A stretch of 64,000 nucleotides of DNA from DASQPR01 sp963724705 (GTDB lineage: Bacteria > Actinomycetota > Actinomycetes > Mycobacteriales > Micromonosporaceae), in assembly GCA_963724705.1 (NCBI GenBank), contig CAVRVS010000004.1, forward strand, positions 558,001 through 622,000. The letters run 5' to 3'. Under the pieces are notes generated by a model. It was not told the origin of the DNA and did no database searches. It was given only the letters and a program-made list of their open reading frames with translations. Of the stretch, positions 1-8,961 are shown piece by piece (positions within the stretch are counted from its first letter, which is position 1; every line of letters starts with the position of its first letter). The translations under genes and the position numbers were made by a program.

Positions 1-367
1 TCGTACACGGCGCCTGCAGGCCCATGTAGATCGGCATCAGGTGCCAGCCGTTAGCGACCTGTTCGGCGACCCAATCGGAAGTCAGGTTCGGTTGCGTGCA
101 GGCCCGGTTGACACCGCCGAAGTAGATTCCGACCGCGCGGTACGGCGACGCCAGCCACGCGGTCATCGCTGCACTCGACGGTGCAGTGCAGGCGTCGAAG
201 CCGAGCCCGGTGTAGGTCCCCGGAGACACCGTCGGTACGGCCGCGGCGGCGTAACCCGCAGCCGGGGCTACCGACGTTGTCAGCATCGTGGACAGGAGCG
301 TGACCGCAATGCACGCGAACACCTTCGTGCGGCGTCTCGGTCTCGGTGCCGTCACCGTGCGTGCCAT
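1..367 (-). CDS. Secreted DUF1906 (glycoside-hydrolase-like) protein, N-terminal part
   Basis: The frame runs from an ATG at 367 to the left edge without a stop, so about 122 N-terminal residues are visible and the C-terminus lies outside. The N-terminus is Arg-rich and is followed by a hydrophobic stretch and an Ala-rich end near residue 40, as in an exported protein. The mature part contains GLGFDACTAPS, MTAWLASPYRAVGIYFGG and NGWHLMPIYMGLQAPC, which I recognise as the start of the DUF1906 (Rv2525c-like) TIM-barrel domain of actinobacterial secreted proteins, whose substrate is unsettled. It is read away from pucR and separated from it by about 160 bases in which I see nothing. The family call is firm; the biochemical role is unknown. 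Confidence 0.85.
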   Translation of the reverse strand, partial: MARTVTAPRPRRRTKVFACIAVTLLSTMLTTSVAPAAGYAAAAVPTVSPGTYTGLGFDACTAPSSAAMTAWLASPYRAVGIYFGGVNRACTQPNLTSDWVAEQVANGWHLMPIYMGLQAPCT

Positions 368-526
368 GTGGACCCCCGACCAACGATCGCGACGTGTCAC
401 CGGATGAGGTCGCGCGGCCGGAGTGCGTCGTGCTTCTAGTACACCCCACTCTGTGGATTTTCTGTGCATCCGATATGTGTCAGATACCTTGCTGGTCCGC
501 CAGCCGATCGCTGCGATGGGTGCTCG

Positions 527-2164
527 TCAGGAGGGGAGCAGGCGAAGGGCGAGGAAGAAGTCGACCCGGTCCTCGAATCGAGAAAGGTCCCGGCCAGTCA
601 GTTGCTCGACGCGCTGCAACCGGTACCGGAGGGTGTTGACGTGTACATGCATCTGCTCCGCACACCGCTGCCACGACCCAGAACAGCTAAGGAACGTGTC
701 CAGCGTGGTGATGAGGTCGGCGTTGTGGCCCTGGTCGTATTCGACGAGCGGACCGAGCAGGCGGCTGCGGAACGAATTCCGAGCGTCCGCTCCCACGCTG
801 GCCAGCAGCAGGACATGGGATGCGAGATCGCCACTCGACATGACCGCGGTCGGTTCGTTGAGCACACTGGCCGCGCGGTGAGTGTGCCGCGCCTGCACCG
901 CGGCGCCGGGTAAGGCGGCGGCCCCGTCGGCCGGGCTGCTGACCCCGATGGCCAACCGCTCGGCGCGCAGGCCAGGTGCCAGCGATTTGGCCGCCGTACG
1001 CAGTGCCTCTATCGTGTCGCGTTCCTGGTCGGGCCTCACCGCCAGTACCGCCATCGCCGCGCCCGGGATCCGTCCGACCGTGGCATGTGAAGACACGGGC
1101 CGCACCAGTTCGTCGAGGAGGTAGGTCGCAAGCTTGGCCGGTGCCGGGCCGACGCCGGGCCCGGTCACGCTGGCCGTGGCAACAAGGTAGGTGGCGTCGG
1201 GGGAGAGCCGGCAGGCGCGCAGCGCCGCACGGAGGTCGGATGGTTCGTCGGGGCTGGCGAGCATGCGCATGAGCTGGGCTGCGAGCCGCCGTTCCGCGCG
1301 GCGACCCTCGTCGAGTTGCGCGCGCTCCAGCGTGACGAGGCTGACCAACTCGTCGGTTACCGCCGAAAGCGTGGGTGGCTGTGCGGCGCTGGCAGGTGGC
1401 GCCTCGCGGCCGTCGGTACGCGTCGGCGCGCTGCCATATGCCGCCTCGCGGCTGTCGCTACGCATCGGCGTCTCGCACACCAGGCACCAGGAGGCGAGCC
1501 GGTGCTCGGGTCGGCCGGCGATGGGCAGCAGGAGGAAGTCGCGACCGTCGACCTCGGCCGCGCGCGGCAGACGATCGGCAAGAAGAAAGCTCTGCGTTAG
1601 CCGCTCGGCGACGCTGGCCGGCAGCGGCCCCGTCCCGGCGATGATCCGGCCGGTAGTCGAGCACACCCAGGATGAGACCGCCAGCTCGCCCGCGACCGCG
1701 GGGAGCAGATCGGCCAATCGGGCGCCGCGAGCCATCGCCGAGACGAGCTCGCGCTGCCGGTCGAGCAGCGTGGCCAGCCCACTGGCGCGTTGGGACATGA
1801 TCGATTGGCTCACCACTTCGGTGATCGACCGAAATGACACGTCCACCGGCACCCGGAACAGGACCAGTCCGTGCCGGCGGCAGGCGTCAATAAGGTCGGG
1901 CGGTACGCGGCCGAGGGCGGCTTCGCCGGCGCCGATCGCGGCGATACCCACGTTGGCCAGGTTGGCTGCGAACGCCTCGGAGTCCGCGGGATCGTGCCGC
2001 CACATGAGCCCGGTAAGGACCAGTTCGTCGCCGGACAGATACCGCGTCGGGTCGAGCAGGTCCGTCGTATACACCCGCTGTACCGGCCGGTCGAGATCTT
2101 CGTCCGTGCCGGACAGCAGGCCGAGTCGCAGGTTGGGTAGGTCCAGTACCTCACGCAGTCGCAT
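527..2164 (-). CDS. pucR: PucR-family transcriptional regulator of purine catabolism
   Basis: A 545-residue protein, the usual size for PucR. Residues 1 to about 120 form the PucR sensor domain (starts MRLREVLDLPNLRLGLLSG, with YLSGDELVLTGL). The last ~60 residues form the PucR-type helix-turn-helix (CAEQMHVHVNTLRYRLQRVEQLTGRDL). Between them is a GAF/GGDEF-like spacer. PucR proteins act as transcriptional regulators of purine/ureide use, and this one is divergent from the purine operon starting 107 bases away, which supports that role here. The start has AAAGGG about 8 bases upstream. The spacer at residues ~233-255 contains a small tandem duplication (see the repeat feature), an Ala/Arg-rich segment unlike the conserved parts. 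Confidence 0.9.
   Translation of the reverse strand: MRLREVLDLPNLRLGLLSGTDEDLDRPVQRVYTTDLLDPTRYLSGDELVLTGLMWRHDPADSEAFAANLANVGIAAIGAGEAALGRVPPDLIDACRRHGLVLFRVPVDVSFRSITEVVSQSIMSQRASGLATLLDRQRELVSAMARGARLADLLPAVAGELAVSSWVCSTTGRIIAGTGPLPASVAERLTQSFLLADRLPRAAEVDGRDFLLLPIAGRPEHRLASWCLVCETPMRSDSREAAYGSAPTRTDGREAPPASAAQPPTLSAVTDELVSLVTLERAQLDEGRRAERRLAAQLMRMLASPDEPSDLRAALRACRLSPDATYLVATASVTGPGVGPAPAKLATYLLDELVRPVSSHATVGRIPGAAMAVLAVRPDQERDTIEALRTAAKSLAPGLRAERLAIGVSSPADGAAALPGAAVQARHTHRAASVLNEPTAVMSSGDLASHVLLLASVGADARNSFRSRLLGPLVEYDQGHNADLITTLDTFLSCSGSWQRCAEQMHVHVNTLRYRLQRVEQLTGRDLSRFEDRVDFFLALRLLPS
1401..1470. repeat. Two-copy 28-base imperfect tandem repeat inside pucR
   Basis: Positions 1401-1428 and 1443-1470 match at 25 of 28 bases, offset by 42 bases (14 codons), so the reading frame is kept. 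In the PucR protein this gives two copies of the pattern R-(S/T)-D-(S/G)-R-E-A-(A/P). It lies in the non-conserved spacer between the sensor and DNA-binding parts, so it probably varies in length between strains. Confidence 0.75.
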
Positions 2165-2271
2165 TCAGCCGCCCTTTTGGAGGAACCTACAAGAAACATA
2201 CGCCGGACGCGTCGCCGGTTCGGATCGGGCGCCAATATCCGGGCGACGCCGGGACTGCTCTACTCGAAGCC
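2165..2271. promoter_or_regulatory. Divergent pucR / uraD intergenic control region
   Basis: This 107-base stretch separates the divergent starts of pucR and the purine operon and must contain both promoters and any PucR site. I see the pucR ribosome-binding site next to 2165-2175, but no clear -35/-10 pair and no perfect inverted repeat, so no operator is assigned. The regulatory role is inferred from position only. Confidence 0.4.
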
Positions 2272-2796
2272 ATGGGCGTCTCGGGCGTGTCCAGGATCAA
2301 CGACCTCCCGGCCGAGGCCGCGGAGGAGGAGTTGCTGTCCTGCTGCGCCTCGGCGGTTTGGGCACGCGCGGTGGCTGCGGGTCGGCCGTACCCGGATATT
2401 CCTGCGGTGATCGCCGCGGCGAATGCCGCGCTGGTGGCGCTGCCGTGGCCGGAGATCGCGCGCGCGGTGGATGCGCATCCCAGAATCGGCTCGCGTCCGC
2501 CGGGTGATCGACGAGAGGCGGTGTGGTCCCGACGGGAGCAGGCCGGCGTCGACCATGACGACGACGCGACGCTGGCCGCGCTGGCCGAGGTGAACCGGGC
2601 CTATGAGGAGCGGTTCGGACGTGTACTGCTGATCTTCGCGAGCGGGAAGACCGCGGCGGAGATGCTGGCGGCCGCGCAGGGACGGTTGGACAACGACGAT
2701 GCGACCGAGCAGCGAGTGATCCGCGACGAGCTCGGGAAAATCGTCGCGCTGCGGGTGAAGCGGACGCTGGACGTCCATGAGGCGGTGACCGGATGA
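2272..2796 (+). CDS. uraD: OHCU decarboxylase (urate to (S)-allantoin, last step)
   Basis: A 174-residue protein of the 2-oxo-4-hydroxy-4-carboxy-5-ureidoimidazoline decarboxylase family. The catalytic His is in AHPRIG (His69), and the conserved C-terminal part reads YEERFGRVLLIFASGK followed by TAAEML. It converts OHCU, made by uraH, stereospecifically to (S)-allantoin in the cytoplasm. The stop overlaps the uraH start by four bases (ATGA at 2793), indicating translational coupling. No strong ribosome-binding site precedes ATG 2272; a slightly different start is possible because the first ~8 residues are not conserved. Confidence 0.93.
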   Translation: MGVSGVSRINDLPAEAAEEELLSCCASAVWARAVAAGRPYPDIPAVIAAANAALVALPWPEIARAVDAHPRIGSRPPGDRREAVWSRREQAGVDHDDDATLAALAEVNRAYEERFGRVLLIFASGKTAAEMLAAAQGRLDNDDATEQRVIRDELGKIVALRVKRTLDVHEAVTG

Positions 2797-3104
2797 GCCT
2801 GTCCACGCATGTGCTCGACACCGCGCGGGGCGAGCCGGCGGCCGGGGTACGGGTACGCCTTCAGCGGCTCGTTCGCGACAGCTGGGACCAGATCGCCGAC
2901 GGGACCACGGATGCCGATGGGCGGCTGCGGGACTGGGTTCCGGCATCGGACTGGGGCCTCGGCCGGTACCGGCTGGTGTTCGAGACGCGCGGGGCGTTCT
3001 TCCCGGAGGTCATGGTCGTCTTCGAAGTGCTCGAACCATCCCGTCCGCACCACATCCCGCTACTGCTCAGCCCGTACGGCTACACGACCTACCGGGGAAC
3101 GTGA
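2793..3104 (+). CDS. uraH: 5-Hydroxyisourate hydrolase (transthyretin-like)
   Basis: A 103-residue protein with the N-terminal STHVLDTARGEPA motif (His6) and the C-terminal tetrapeptide YRGT, where the family signature is normally YRGS; Thr for Ser is a mild substitution. It hydrolyses 5-hydroxyisourate, the product of urate oxidase, to OHCU. It overlaps uraD by four bases and ends one base before the urate oxidase ATG, so three consecutive steps of urate breakdown are translated as one block. Confidence 0.93.
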   Translation: MSLSTHVLDTARGEPAAGVRVRLQRLVRDSWDQIADGTTDADGRLRDWVPASDWGLGRYRLVFETRGAFFPEVMVVFEVLEPSRPHHIPLLLSPYGYTTYRGT

Positions 3105-3105
3105 G

Positions 3106-3963
3106 ATGGGCATCGTCCTTGGCGCCAACCAGTACGGCAAGGCGGAGACCCGTCTTGTCCGGGTGGACCGTGACGGCGAGCGGCACACGGTACGAGATCT
3201 CAACGTGAGCGTGGCGTTGCGTGGCGACCTCGAGGGCACGCATCTGACCGGCGACAACGCGACCGTGCTGCCAACCGACTCGATGAAGAACACGGTGTAC
3301 GCGTTCGCTGCGCGTTACGGCGTCGGCCAGATCGAGGACTTCGCGCTGCGACTGGCGCGGCACTTCGTCGACTCCCAGCCGAGCATCGACGCGGCCCGGA
3401 TCGCTATCGAGGAGTACGGCTGGACCCGGCTCGGGCCACACTCGTTCGCCCGCGACGGCGGCGAGACCCGGACGGCGGTGCTCACGTACGACGGGACCGA
3501 AGCGACGGCCGTCGGTGGCCTGCAGGGTTTGGTACTGCTCAACTCCACCGATTCCGAGTTCCGGGGCTACGTCAAAGACGCGTACACGACGCTGCCCGAG
3601 ACGCGCGACCGGATTCTGGCCACCGAAGTGGCGGCGAACTGGCGGTTCGGTGCGTTGCCGGGTGACTGGGCGGATTCGAACGCCGGCGTCCGAGCTGCGC
3701 TGATCGAGGCGTTCGTTGACACGTACAGCCTGTCGCTGCAACAGACGCTCTACCAGATGGGATACCGGGTCCTGGAGAAGCGACCGGAGATCGTAGAGGT
3801 GCGACTGCGCCTGCCCAACAAGCACCATCTGCTGGTCGATCTGAGACCGTTCGGGCTCGACAACCCGAACGAGGTCTTCGTGGCTACCGACCGACCGTAC
3901 GGGCTGATCGAGGGCACGGTGCTGCGTGACGACGCACCCCCGGCCGGGCTGGCCTGGTGGTGA
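3106..3963 (+). CDS. Urate oxidase (uricase)
   Basis: A 285-residue cofactor-free oxidase converting urate plus O2 to 5-hydroxyisourate and H2O2. Lys12 in NQYGKAETRL and Thr57 in the segment NATVLPTDSMKNT match the Lys-Thr pair of the uricase active site, and NSTDSEFRGYVKD plus the C-terminal LSLQQTLYQMG segment are also typical. Start ATG 3106 is chosen because it begins the conserved N-terminus and directly follows the uraH stop; the frame is open further upstream but that part overlaps uraH. The C-terminus overlaps the xdhB start region. Length is normal for actinobacterial uricase. Confidence 0.95.
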   Translation: MGIVLGANQYGKAETRLVRVDRDGERHTVRDLNVSVALRGDLEGTHLTGDNATVLPTDSMKNTVYAFAARYGVGQIEDFALRLARHFVDSQPSIDAARIAIEEYGWTRLGPHSFARDGGETRTAVLTYDGTEATAVGGLQGLVLLNSTDSEFRGYVKDAYTTLPETRDRILATEVAANWRFGALPGDWADSNAGVRAALIEAFVDTYSLSLQQTLYQMGYRVLEKRPEIVEVRLRLPNKHHLLVDLRPFGLDNPNEVFVATDRPYGLIEGTVLRDDAPPAGLAWW

Positions 3964-3965
3964 GC

Positions 3966-4820
3966 ATGGACTTCCTACAGCCGTCGACCTGGGACGAGGC
4001 TCTCGCCGCCAAGGCGGAGCGGCCCGCGGCGGTGCCGGTCGCTGGCGGCACCGACGTCATGGTCGAACTGAACTTCGATCGCCGCCGACCGGAGGCCCTG
4101 CTCGATCTCACGCGCGTCGCCTCGCTCGGGGAGTGGGGGAGCGACGGTGAGTACCTACGAATCGGGGCGGGCGTCACGTACCAGCGGATCATTGCGGAGT
4201 TAGGCGCCCAGCTGCCGGGGCTGGCCATGGCGTCGCGGACGGTCGGATCGCCACAGATCCGCAACCGGGGCACGGTCGGCGGCAACCTCGGCTCGGCGTC
4301 CCCGGCCGGGGACGCGCATCCACCGCTGCTTGCCGGGGATGCGCTGGTGGAACTCGCGTCGGTGCGGGGTGTCCGCCGCGTACCGGTAGCGGATTTCTTC
4401 CATGGCCCCAAGCGCAGCGTGCTGGCGCCCGATGAGCTGATCGCCGCGTTCCTCGTCGAGCCGGCTCACGGTCCGCAGCAGTTCGCCAAGGTGGGTACGC
4501 GCAACGCGATGGTGATCGCGGTGTGCTCCTTCGCGCTCGTGCTCGACGCGTCGCGACGGCGGGTCGGCACCGGCATCGGTTCGGCGGGACCGACGCCGCT
4601 ACGGGCTGTCGCGGCCGAGGAAATGCTGGCCGGCGAGTTGCCGTGGCAGTCCCGTGGTGCGGTGGCCGAACCGCTGGTACGGCGCTTCGGAGAACTGGTC
4701 GCGGCGGCCGCGTCGCCGATCGACGACGTACGGGGTACCGCGGATTACCGCCGCCACGCCCTCGCAGTCCTGGCCGGGCGCACCCTGACCTGGGCGTGGA
4801 AGGAGTACCAATGCGCGTGA
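3966..4820 (+). CDS. xdhB: Xanthine dehydrogenase FAD-binding subunit
   Basis: About 284 residues of the CO-dehydrogenase-flavoprotein/XdhB family. The FAD motifs are visible: PVAGGTDVMVELN near residue 25 and GSPQIRNRGTVGGNLGSASPAGD near residue 97. It passes electrons from the iron-sulfur subunit to NAD or another acceptor during hypoxanthine/xanthine oxidation. ATG 3966 gives the common N-terminus MDFLQPSTWDEAL; GTG codons at 3957 and 3960 are alternatives, the latter overlapping the uricase stop. The stop overlaps the 2Fe-2S subunit start by ten bases. Confidence 0.92.
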   Translation: MDFLQPSTWDEALAAKAERPAAVPVAGGTDVMVELNFDRRRPEALLDLTRVASLGEWGSDGEYLRIGAGVTYQRIIAELGAQLPGLAMASRTVGSPQIRNRGTVGGNLGSASPAGDAHPPLLAGDALVELASVRGVRRVPVADFFHGPKRSVLAPDELIAAFLVEPAHGPQQFAKVGTRNAMVIAVCSFALVLDASRRRVGTGIGSAGPTPLRAVAAEEMLAGELPWQSRGAVAEPLVRRFGELVAAAASPIDDVRGTADYRRHALAVLAGRTLTWAWKEYQCA

Positions 4821-5278
4821 CCTGCACAGTGAACGGGCAGCGCCGCGCGGCCGACGGGGTATGGCCGGGCGAGAGCCTGCTCTACCTGCTGCGCGAGCGG
4901 CTCGGGCTGCCCGGCTCCAAGAACGCGTGCGAGCAGGGCGAGTGCGGATCGTGCACGGTCTACCTGGACAGGGTCCCGGTTTGCGCCTGTCTGGTCGCCG
5001 CCGGGCAGGCCGAAGGCCGCCACATCGGCACTGTCGAAGGCCTCGCCGGTGGCGACGGCCTGCACCCCATTCAAGAGGCGTTCCTGGAAGCCGGCGCCGT
5101 CCAATGTGGATTCTGTACGCCCGGGCTCATCGTCGCCGTACACGACCTGCTGGCTCGCGATCCCGCCCCGAGCGAGTCGGACATCCGTGAAGCCCTGGCC
5201 GGCAACCTGTGCCGGTGCACCGGATACGAGCAGATTCTCGACGCGGTGCGGCTCGCAGCGGCGCGGGTGGGGCCATGA
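4811..5278 (+). CDS. xdhC: Xanthine dehydrogenase 2Fe-2S subunit
   Basis: A 155-residue iron-sulfur subunit. The plant-ferredoxin-type cluster ligands are in CEQGECGSC and the Cys of PVCACL; the second cluster uses CGFCTPG and the CRCTGY segment near residue 140. The spacing matches the small subunits of molybdenum hydroxylases. It links the molybdopterin subunit to the FAD subunit. The start ATG 4811 lies inside the end of xdhB and the stop shares ATGA with the next gene at 5275. Confidence 0.94.
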   Translation: MRVTCTVNGQRRAADGVWPGESLLYLLRERLGLPGSKNACEQGECGSCTVYLDRVPVCACLVAAGQAEGRHIGTVEGLAGGDGLHPIQEAFLEAGAVQCGFCTPGLIVAVHDLLARDPAPSESDIREALAGNLCRCTGYEQILDAVRLAAARVGP

Positions 5279-6630
5279 TCGTGATCGAGGGCGGTGCGGT
5301 GGCCACCGTGGACGCGTCGGGCACGGAACATCGCCCCGGCCACGTGGTCATCGACGGCGATCGGATTGTCGCGGTGGGTCCGGGCGCCGCCCAGCATTAC
5401 CGGGAACCGGTCAGCTACGTCGACGCCACCGGTTGTCTGGTCACGCCCGGCCTGGTCAACACCCATCACCACCTGTATCAGTGGGCCACCCGGGGACTCG
5501 CCCAGGACCAGAACCTGTTCGGCTGGCTGACCGAGCTGTACCCGATCTGGGCCGGCATCGACGAGGAGGTGGCCGGCGCGGCCGCCGCAGCCGGGCTCGG
5601 CTGGCTGGCTCTGTCCGGCTGCACCACCAGCACCGATCATCACTACGTGTTCCCTCGCGGCCGGGGCGACTTGTTCGCCGCCACCATCGATGCGGCCTCG
5701 GCGGTCGGGATGCGATTCCATCCAGCCCGGGGCTCGATGGACCTCGGTGTTTCCGCGGGCGGCCTGCCGCCGGATGACCTCGTCGAGAAGACTGACGAGG
5801 CGCTCGCTGCCACCCAGGAGGCGATCGACCGCTTCCACGATCCGTCGCCGGGCGCGATGCTGCGGGTCGCGGTCGCACCGTGCTCGCCGTTCTCGGTCAC
5901 GCCCGACCTGATGCGCGAGTCCGTCGCTCTGGCGCGCCACGCGGGCGTGCGGCTGCACACCCATCTCGCGGAGACGGTCGAAGAGTCTTCCTACTGCAGC
6001 GGAGAGCACGGCTGCACCCCGGTGGAGTACGCCGAGCAACTCGGCTTCCTCGGCGACGACGTGTGGCTTGCGCACGGCGTGCACTGTTCAGCCAAGGAGA
6101 TTGCTCGCCTCGGGACGACCGGCACCGGTGTGGCGCACTGCCCGAGTTCCAACGCCCGGCTGGGTGCCGGCATCGCGCCGGTACGGGATCTGCTCGACGC
6201 ACACGTACCGGTGGGTTTGGGCGTCGACGGAGCCGCGTCGCAGGAGGCCGGACACCTCGGCGCCGAGTTGCGTCAGGCGCTGTACGCGGCGCGGCTGCGG
6301 GGCGGCCCAGCGGCGCTGACCGTGCGCGAGGCGCTCGCCTTGAGCACCATCGGTGGGGCGAGGTGCCTTGGCCGGGCGGAGGATCTCGGCTCGCTCGAGC
6401 CGGGCAAGCTCGCCGACATAGCCCTCTGGCGCCTGGACGGACTGGGTCACGAGGGCATCGACGACCCGGTCGCTGCGCTGGTGCTCGGGCCGCCCGCGGT
6501 GGTGGAGTTGTTGCTCGTCGGTGGCGTACCCATCGTCGAGCGGGGCGCCCTTGTCCGTGTGCGGGAGGCGGATCTGACGAGCCGCGTCCGAGTCGCGAAG
6601 CGGCGGCTGGCCGGGGCGGTGGCGGCATGA
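5275..6630 (+). CDS. 8-Oxoguanine / guanine-type deaminase (amidohydrolase)
   Basis: A 451-residue metal-dependent amidohydrolase. The metal-binding HxH is in TPGLVNTHHHLYQW; later metal and catalytic residues appear in HTHLAET and LAHGVHCS, with the distal Asp in GVDGAASQEAG. The segments LFGWLTELYPIW, SGCTTSTDHHY and RGSMDLGVSAGGLPPD match bacterial 8-oxoguanine deaminases, which also act on isocytosine-like substrates; atrazine-chlorohydrolase-type enzymes are relatives. Placed between xanthine dehydrogenase subunits, it would feed urate (from 8-oxoguanine) or xanthine (from guanine) into the pathway. ATG 5275 overlaps the xdhC stop. Exact substrate is inferred. Confidence 0.85.
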   Translation: MIVIEGGAVATVDASGTEHRPGHVVIDGDRIVAVGPGAAQHYREPVSYVDATGCLVTPGLVNTHHHLYQWATRGLAQDQNLFGWLTELYPIWAGIDEEVAGAAAAAGLGWLALSGCTTSTDHHYVFPRGRGDLFAATIDAASAVGMRFHPARGSMDLGVSAGGLPPDDLVEKTDEALAATQEAIDRFHDPSPGAMLRVAVAPCSPFSVTPDLMRESVALARHAGVRLHTHLAETVEESSYCSGEHGCTPVEYAEQLGFLGDDVWLAHGVHCSAKEIARLGTTGTGVAHCPSSNARLGAGIAPVRDLLDAHVPVGLGVDGAASQEAGHLGAELRQALYAARLRGGPAALTVREALALSTIGGARCLGRAEDLGSLEPGKLADIALWRLDGLGHEGIDDPVAALVLGPPAVVELLLVGGVPIVERGALVRVREADLTSRVRVAKRRLAGAVAA

Positions 6631-6702
6631 CCGGCCCGGTGCTCGACGCAACCGTGCGCACGCGTCGACACCGCGGCGCTCGACACTGCCGCGCCGGAGA
6701 CG

Positions 6703-8961
6703 GTGGCGCCGGACGCCGCGCGGGACACGTCCGTGCCGGGCGGCGTGGGCGACGACGCCCGCCGCCCGGATGGCACGCTGAAGGTCCTCGGCGAGTTCGC
6801 CTACGCCTCCGATCTGTGGGCGCGGGACATGCTGTGGGGTACGACATTGCGCAGCCCCCATCCGCGGGCCCGGATCCGCGGAATCGATCTGACCGGCGCC
6901 TTGACGCTGCCCGGGGTGTACGCCGTCCTCACGCACGAGGACGTGCCCGGCGCCAAGCTGTACGGCCTGGAGATCGCCGATCAGCCGGTGCTCGCCATCG
7001 ACCAGGTGCGCTACCAGGGCGAGCCGGTCGCGATCGTGGCCGCCGACCATCCGGAGACCGCACGCCGTGCCGCCGCCCGCATCACGGTGGACTATGAGGT
7101 GCAGACTCCCGTCGCCGATGCCGAAGCGGCGCTTCGTCCGGACGCGGATGCCGTACAGCCAGCCGGCAATCTGTTGCGCCACGTACCGGTGCGGCGGGGC
7201 GATCCAGCCGCCGCCGCTGAGGTCGTCGTGTCCGGCGAGTTCCAGATCGGTACGCAGGATCAGGCGTTCCTCGGTCCGGAGTCCGGGCTCGCTGTACCGG
7301 CCGACGATGGCGGCATCGACCTCTACATCGCCACCCAGTGGCTGCACGTCGACCAGAAGCAGGTCGCCGCATGCCTCGACCTGCCCGCCGAGAAGGTGCG
7401 CCTGACCCTGGCCGGAGTAGGTGGCGCGTTCGGCGCCCGGGAAGACCTCTCGATGCAGGTACACGCATCGATGCTCGCGCTGCGCACCGGGCGGCCGGTG
7501 AAGATGATGTACGGCCGGGAGGAGTCGTTCTTCGGCCACGTGCACCGGCATCCGGCGACGATGCGCTACGAGCTGGGCGCCCATCCAGACGGGGAGTTGG
7601 TGTACCTGCGCGCCAGCATCGTGCTCGACGGAGGCGCCTACGCCTCCAGCTCCACTGCCGTCTGCGCTAACGCCGCGACGTTGGGCATCGGACCGTACCG
7701 GGTTCCCAACGTCGTCATGGACGCCTACGTCGCCTACACCAACAACCCGCCATGTGGGGCGATGCGAGGCTTCGGTGCCGTGCAGGCCTGCTTCGGGTAC
7801 GAGTCGATGATGGATCGGCTCGCCGCCGCGCTTGGCCGCGATCCGGTCGAGGTGCGCATCCGCAACGCACTGACGACCGGCGACACCATGCCGACCGGCC
7901 AGGTCGTCGACGGGCCGGCGCCCGTCGCGCAGCTGCTGCACCTCGTCGCGTCCGCGCCTGCGCCGAAACCAGCCAGTGACGATCTGCGCCAGCTGCCGGG
8001 CGGGGTGTCCAACACCACGCACGGCGAGGGCGTGGTGCGCGGCGTGGGGTACGCCGTGAGCATCAAGAACGTCGGCTTCTCGGAGGGCTTCGACGACTAC
8101 GCGACCGCACGGGTACGGCTGCATCTCGTCGCCGGATCTCCGGCGGTAGTGGTGCACACCTCGGCCGTCGAAGTGGGCCAGGGCCTGGTCACCGTGCAGG
8201 CGCAGATCGCGCGGACCGAGCTCGGCGTGCCGAATGTCAGCATCGCGGTCGCGGACACCAGCGTGGGTAGCGCCGGCTCGACCTCGGCGTCGCGGCAGAC
8301 GTACATGACCGGCGGCGCGGTGCGAGCGGCGTGCATCGCGGTACGCGAACGCGTACTGGCCAGCGTCGGCGGCGCCCGGCTGGTCGACGGTACGATCGTC
8401 GGCGATTCCGGCGAGCCCCTTGCCGATCTTGCCGAGATTCTGCGCGAGGGGGCGGTCGAGGAGACCGTGCAGTGGCGGCACCGCCCCACCGAACCGCTCG
8501 ATCCGGTCACCGGGCAGGGCAACGCACACGTGCAGTACGCCTTCGCCGCCCATCGGGCCACCGTGGACGTCGACACCGAACTTGGGTTGGTGCGGGTGGT
8601 CGAGATCGCCACCGCGCAGGACGTGGGCAAGGCGATCAATCCACGGGCCGTACTAGGCCAAATTCAAGGCGGTACGGCCCAAGGGCTGGGTCTGGCGTTG
8701 ATGGAGGAGATCCAGTTGGTCGACGGCAAGCTGCGCAACCCGTCCTTCACCGACTACCTGATCCCCACGATCCTCGACATGCCGCCGATGCACATCGACG
8801 TGTTGGAACTGGGCGACCCGCACGCGCCGTACGGTCTGCGCGGTGTCGGGGAGCCGCCGACGATCTCGTCCACCCCGGCCATCGTGGCGGCTATCCGGGC
8901 CGCGACCGGGCGGCCGTTGACCCGCGTGCCAGTGCGTCCCGAGCACATCGTGGGCCGCTGA
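6703..8961 (+). CDS. xdhA: Xanthine dehydrogenase molybdopterin subunit
   Basis: A 752-residue Mo-binding catalytic subunit. The aldehyde-oxidase/xanthine-dehydrogenase a/b hammerhead begins DGTLKVLGEFAYASDL. Molybdopterin motifs GVGGAFGARED and GAMRGFGAVQACFGYE are present, and the catalytic Glu is in RGVGEPPT near the C-terminus. It hydroxylates hypoxanthine/xanthine to urate. GTG 6703 is the only in-frame start before the conserved region, but an ATG at 6627, overlapping the previous stop as ATGA exactly like the other joints in this operon, opens in the neighbouring frame. A single extra base near 6655-6665 would fuse them, giving ~26 more residues. The stop overlaps the next ATG (8961). 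Confidence 0.92.
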   Translation: MAPDAARDTSVPGGVGDDARRPDGTLKVLGEFAYASDLWARDMLWGTTLRSPHPRARIRGIDLTGALTLPGVYAVLTHEDVPGAKLYGLEIADQPVLAIDQVRYQGEPVAIVAADHPETARRAAARITVDYEVQTPVADAEAALRPDADAVQPAGNLLRHVPVRRGDPAAAAEVVVSGEFQIGTQDQAFLGPESGLAVPADDGGIDLYIATQWLHVDQKQVAACLDLPAEKVRLTLAGVGGAFGAREDLSMQVHASMLALRTGRPVKMMYGREESFFGHVHRHPATMRYELGAHPDGELVYLRASIVLDGGAYASSSTAVCANAATLGIGPYRVPNVVMDAYVAYTNNPPCGAMRGFGAVQACFGYESMMDRLAAALGRDPVEVRIRNALTTGDTMPTGQVVDGPAPVAQLLHLVASAPAPKPASDDLRQLPGGVSNTTHGEGVVRGVGYAVSIKNVGFSEGFDDYATARVRLHLVAGSPAVVVHTSAVEVGQGLVTVQAQIARTELGVPNVSIAVADTSVGSAGSTSASRQTYMTGGAVRAACIAVRERVLASVGGARLVDGTIVGDSGEPLADLAEILREGAVEETVQWRHRPTEPLDPVTGQGNAHVQYAFAAHRATVDVDTELGLVRVVEIATAQDVGKAINPRAVLGQIQGGTAQGLGLALMEEIQLVDGKLRNPSFTDYLIPTILDMPPMHIDVLELGDPHAPYGLRGVGEPPTISSTPAIVAAIRAATGRPLTRVPVRPEHIVGR

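Noticed and set aside
41..439. Plus-strand frame at the left end
   Set aside because: Opposite to the DUF1906 coding frame, which shows real conservation.
6088..8553. Open minus-strand frame of 821 codons opposite the deaminase and xdhA genes
   Set aside because: It is antisense to strongly conserved proteins, its composition (Arg/Gly/His-rich, no motifs) is that of a mirror frame in high-GC DNA, and it has no ribosome-binding site.
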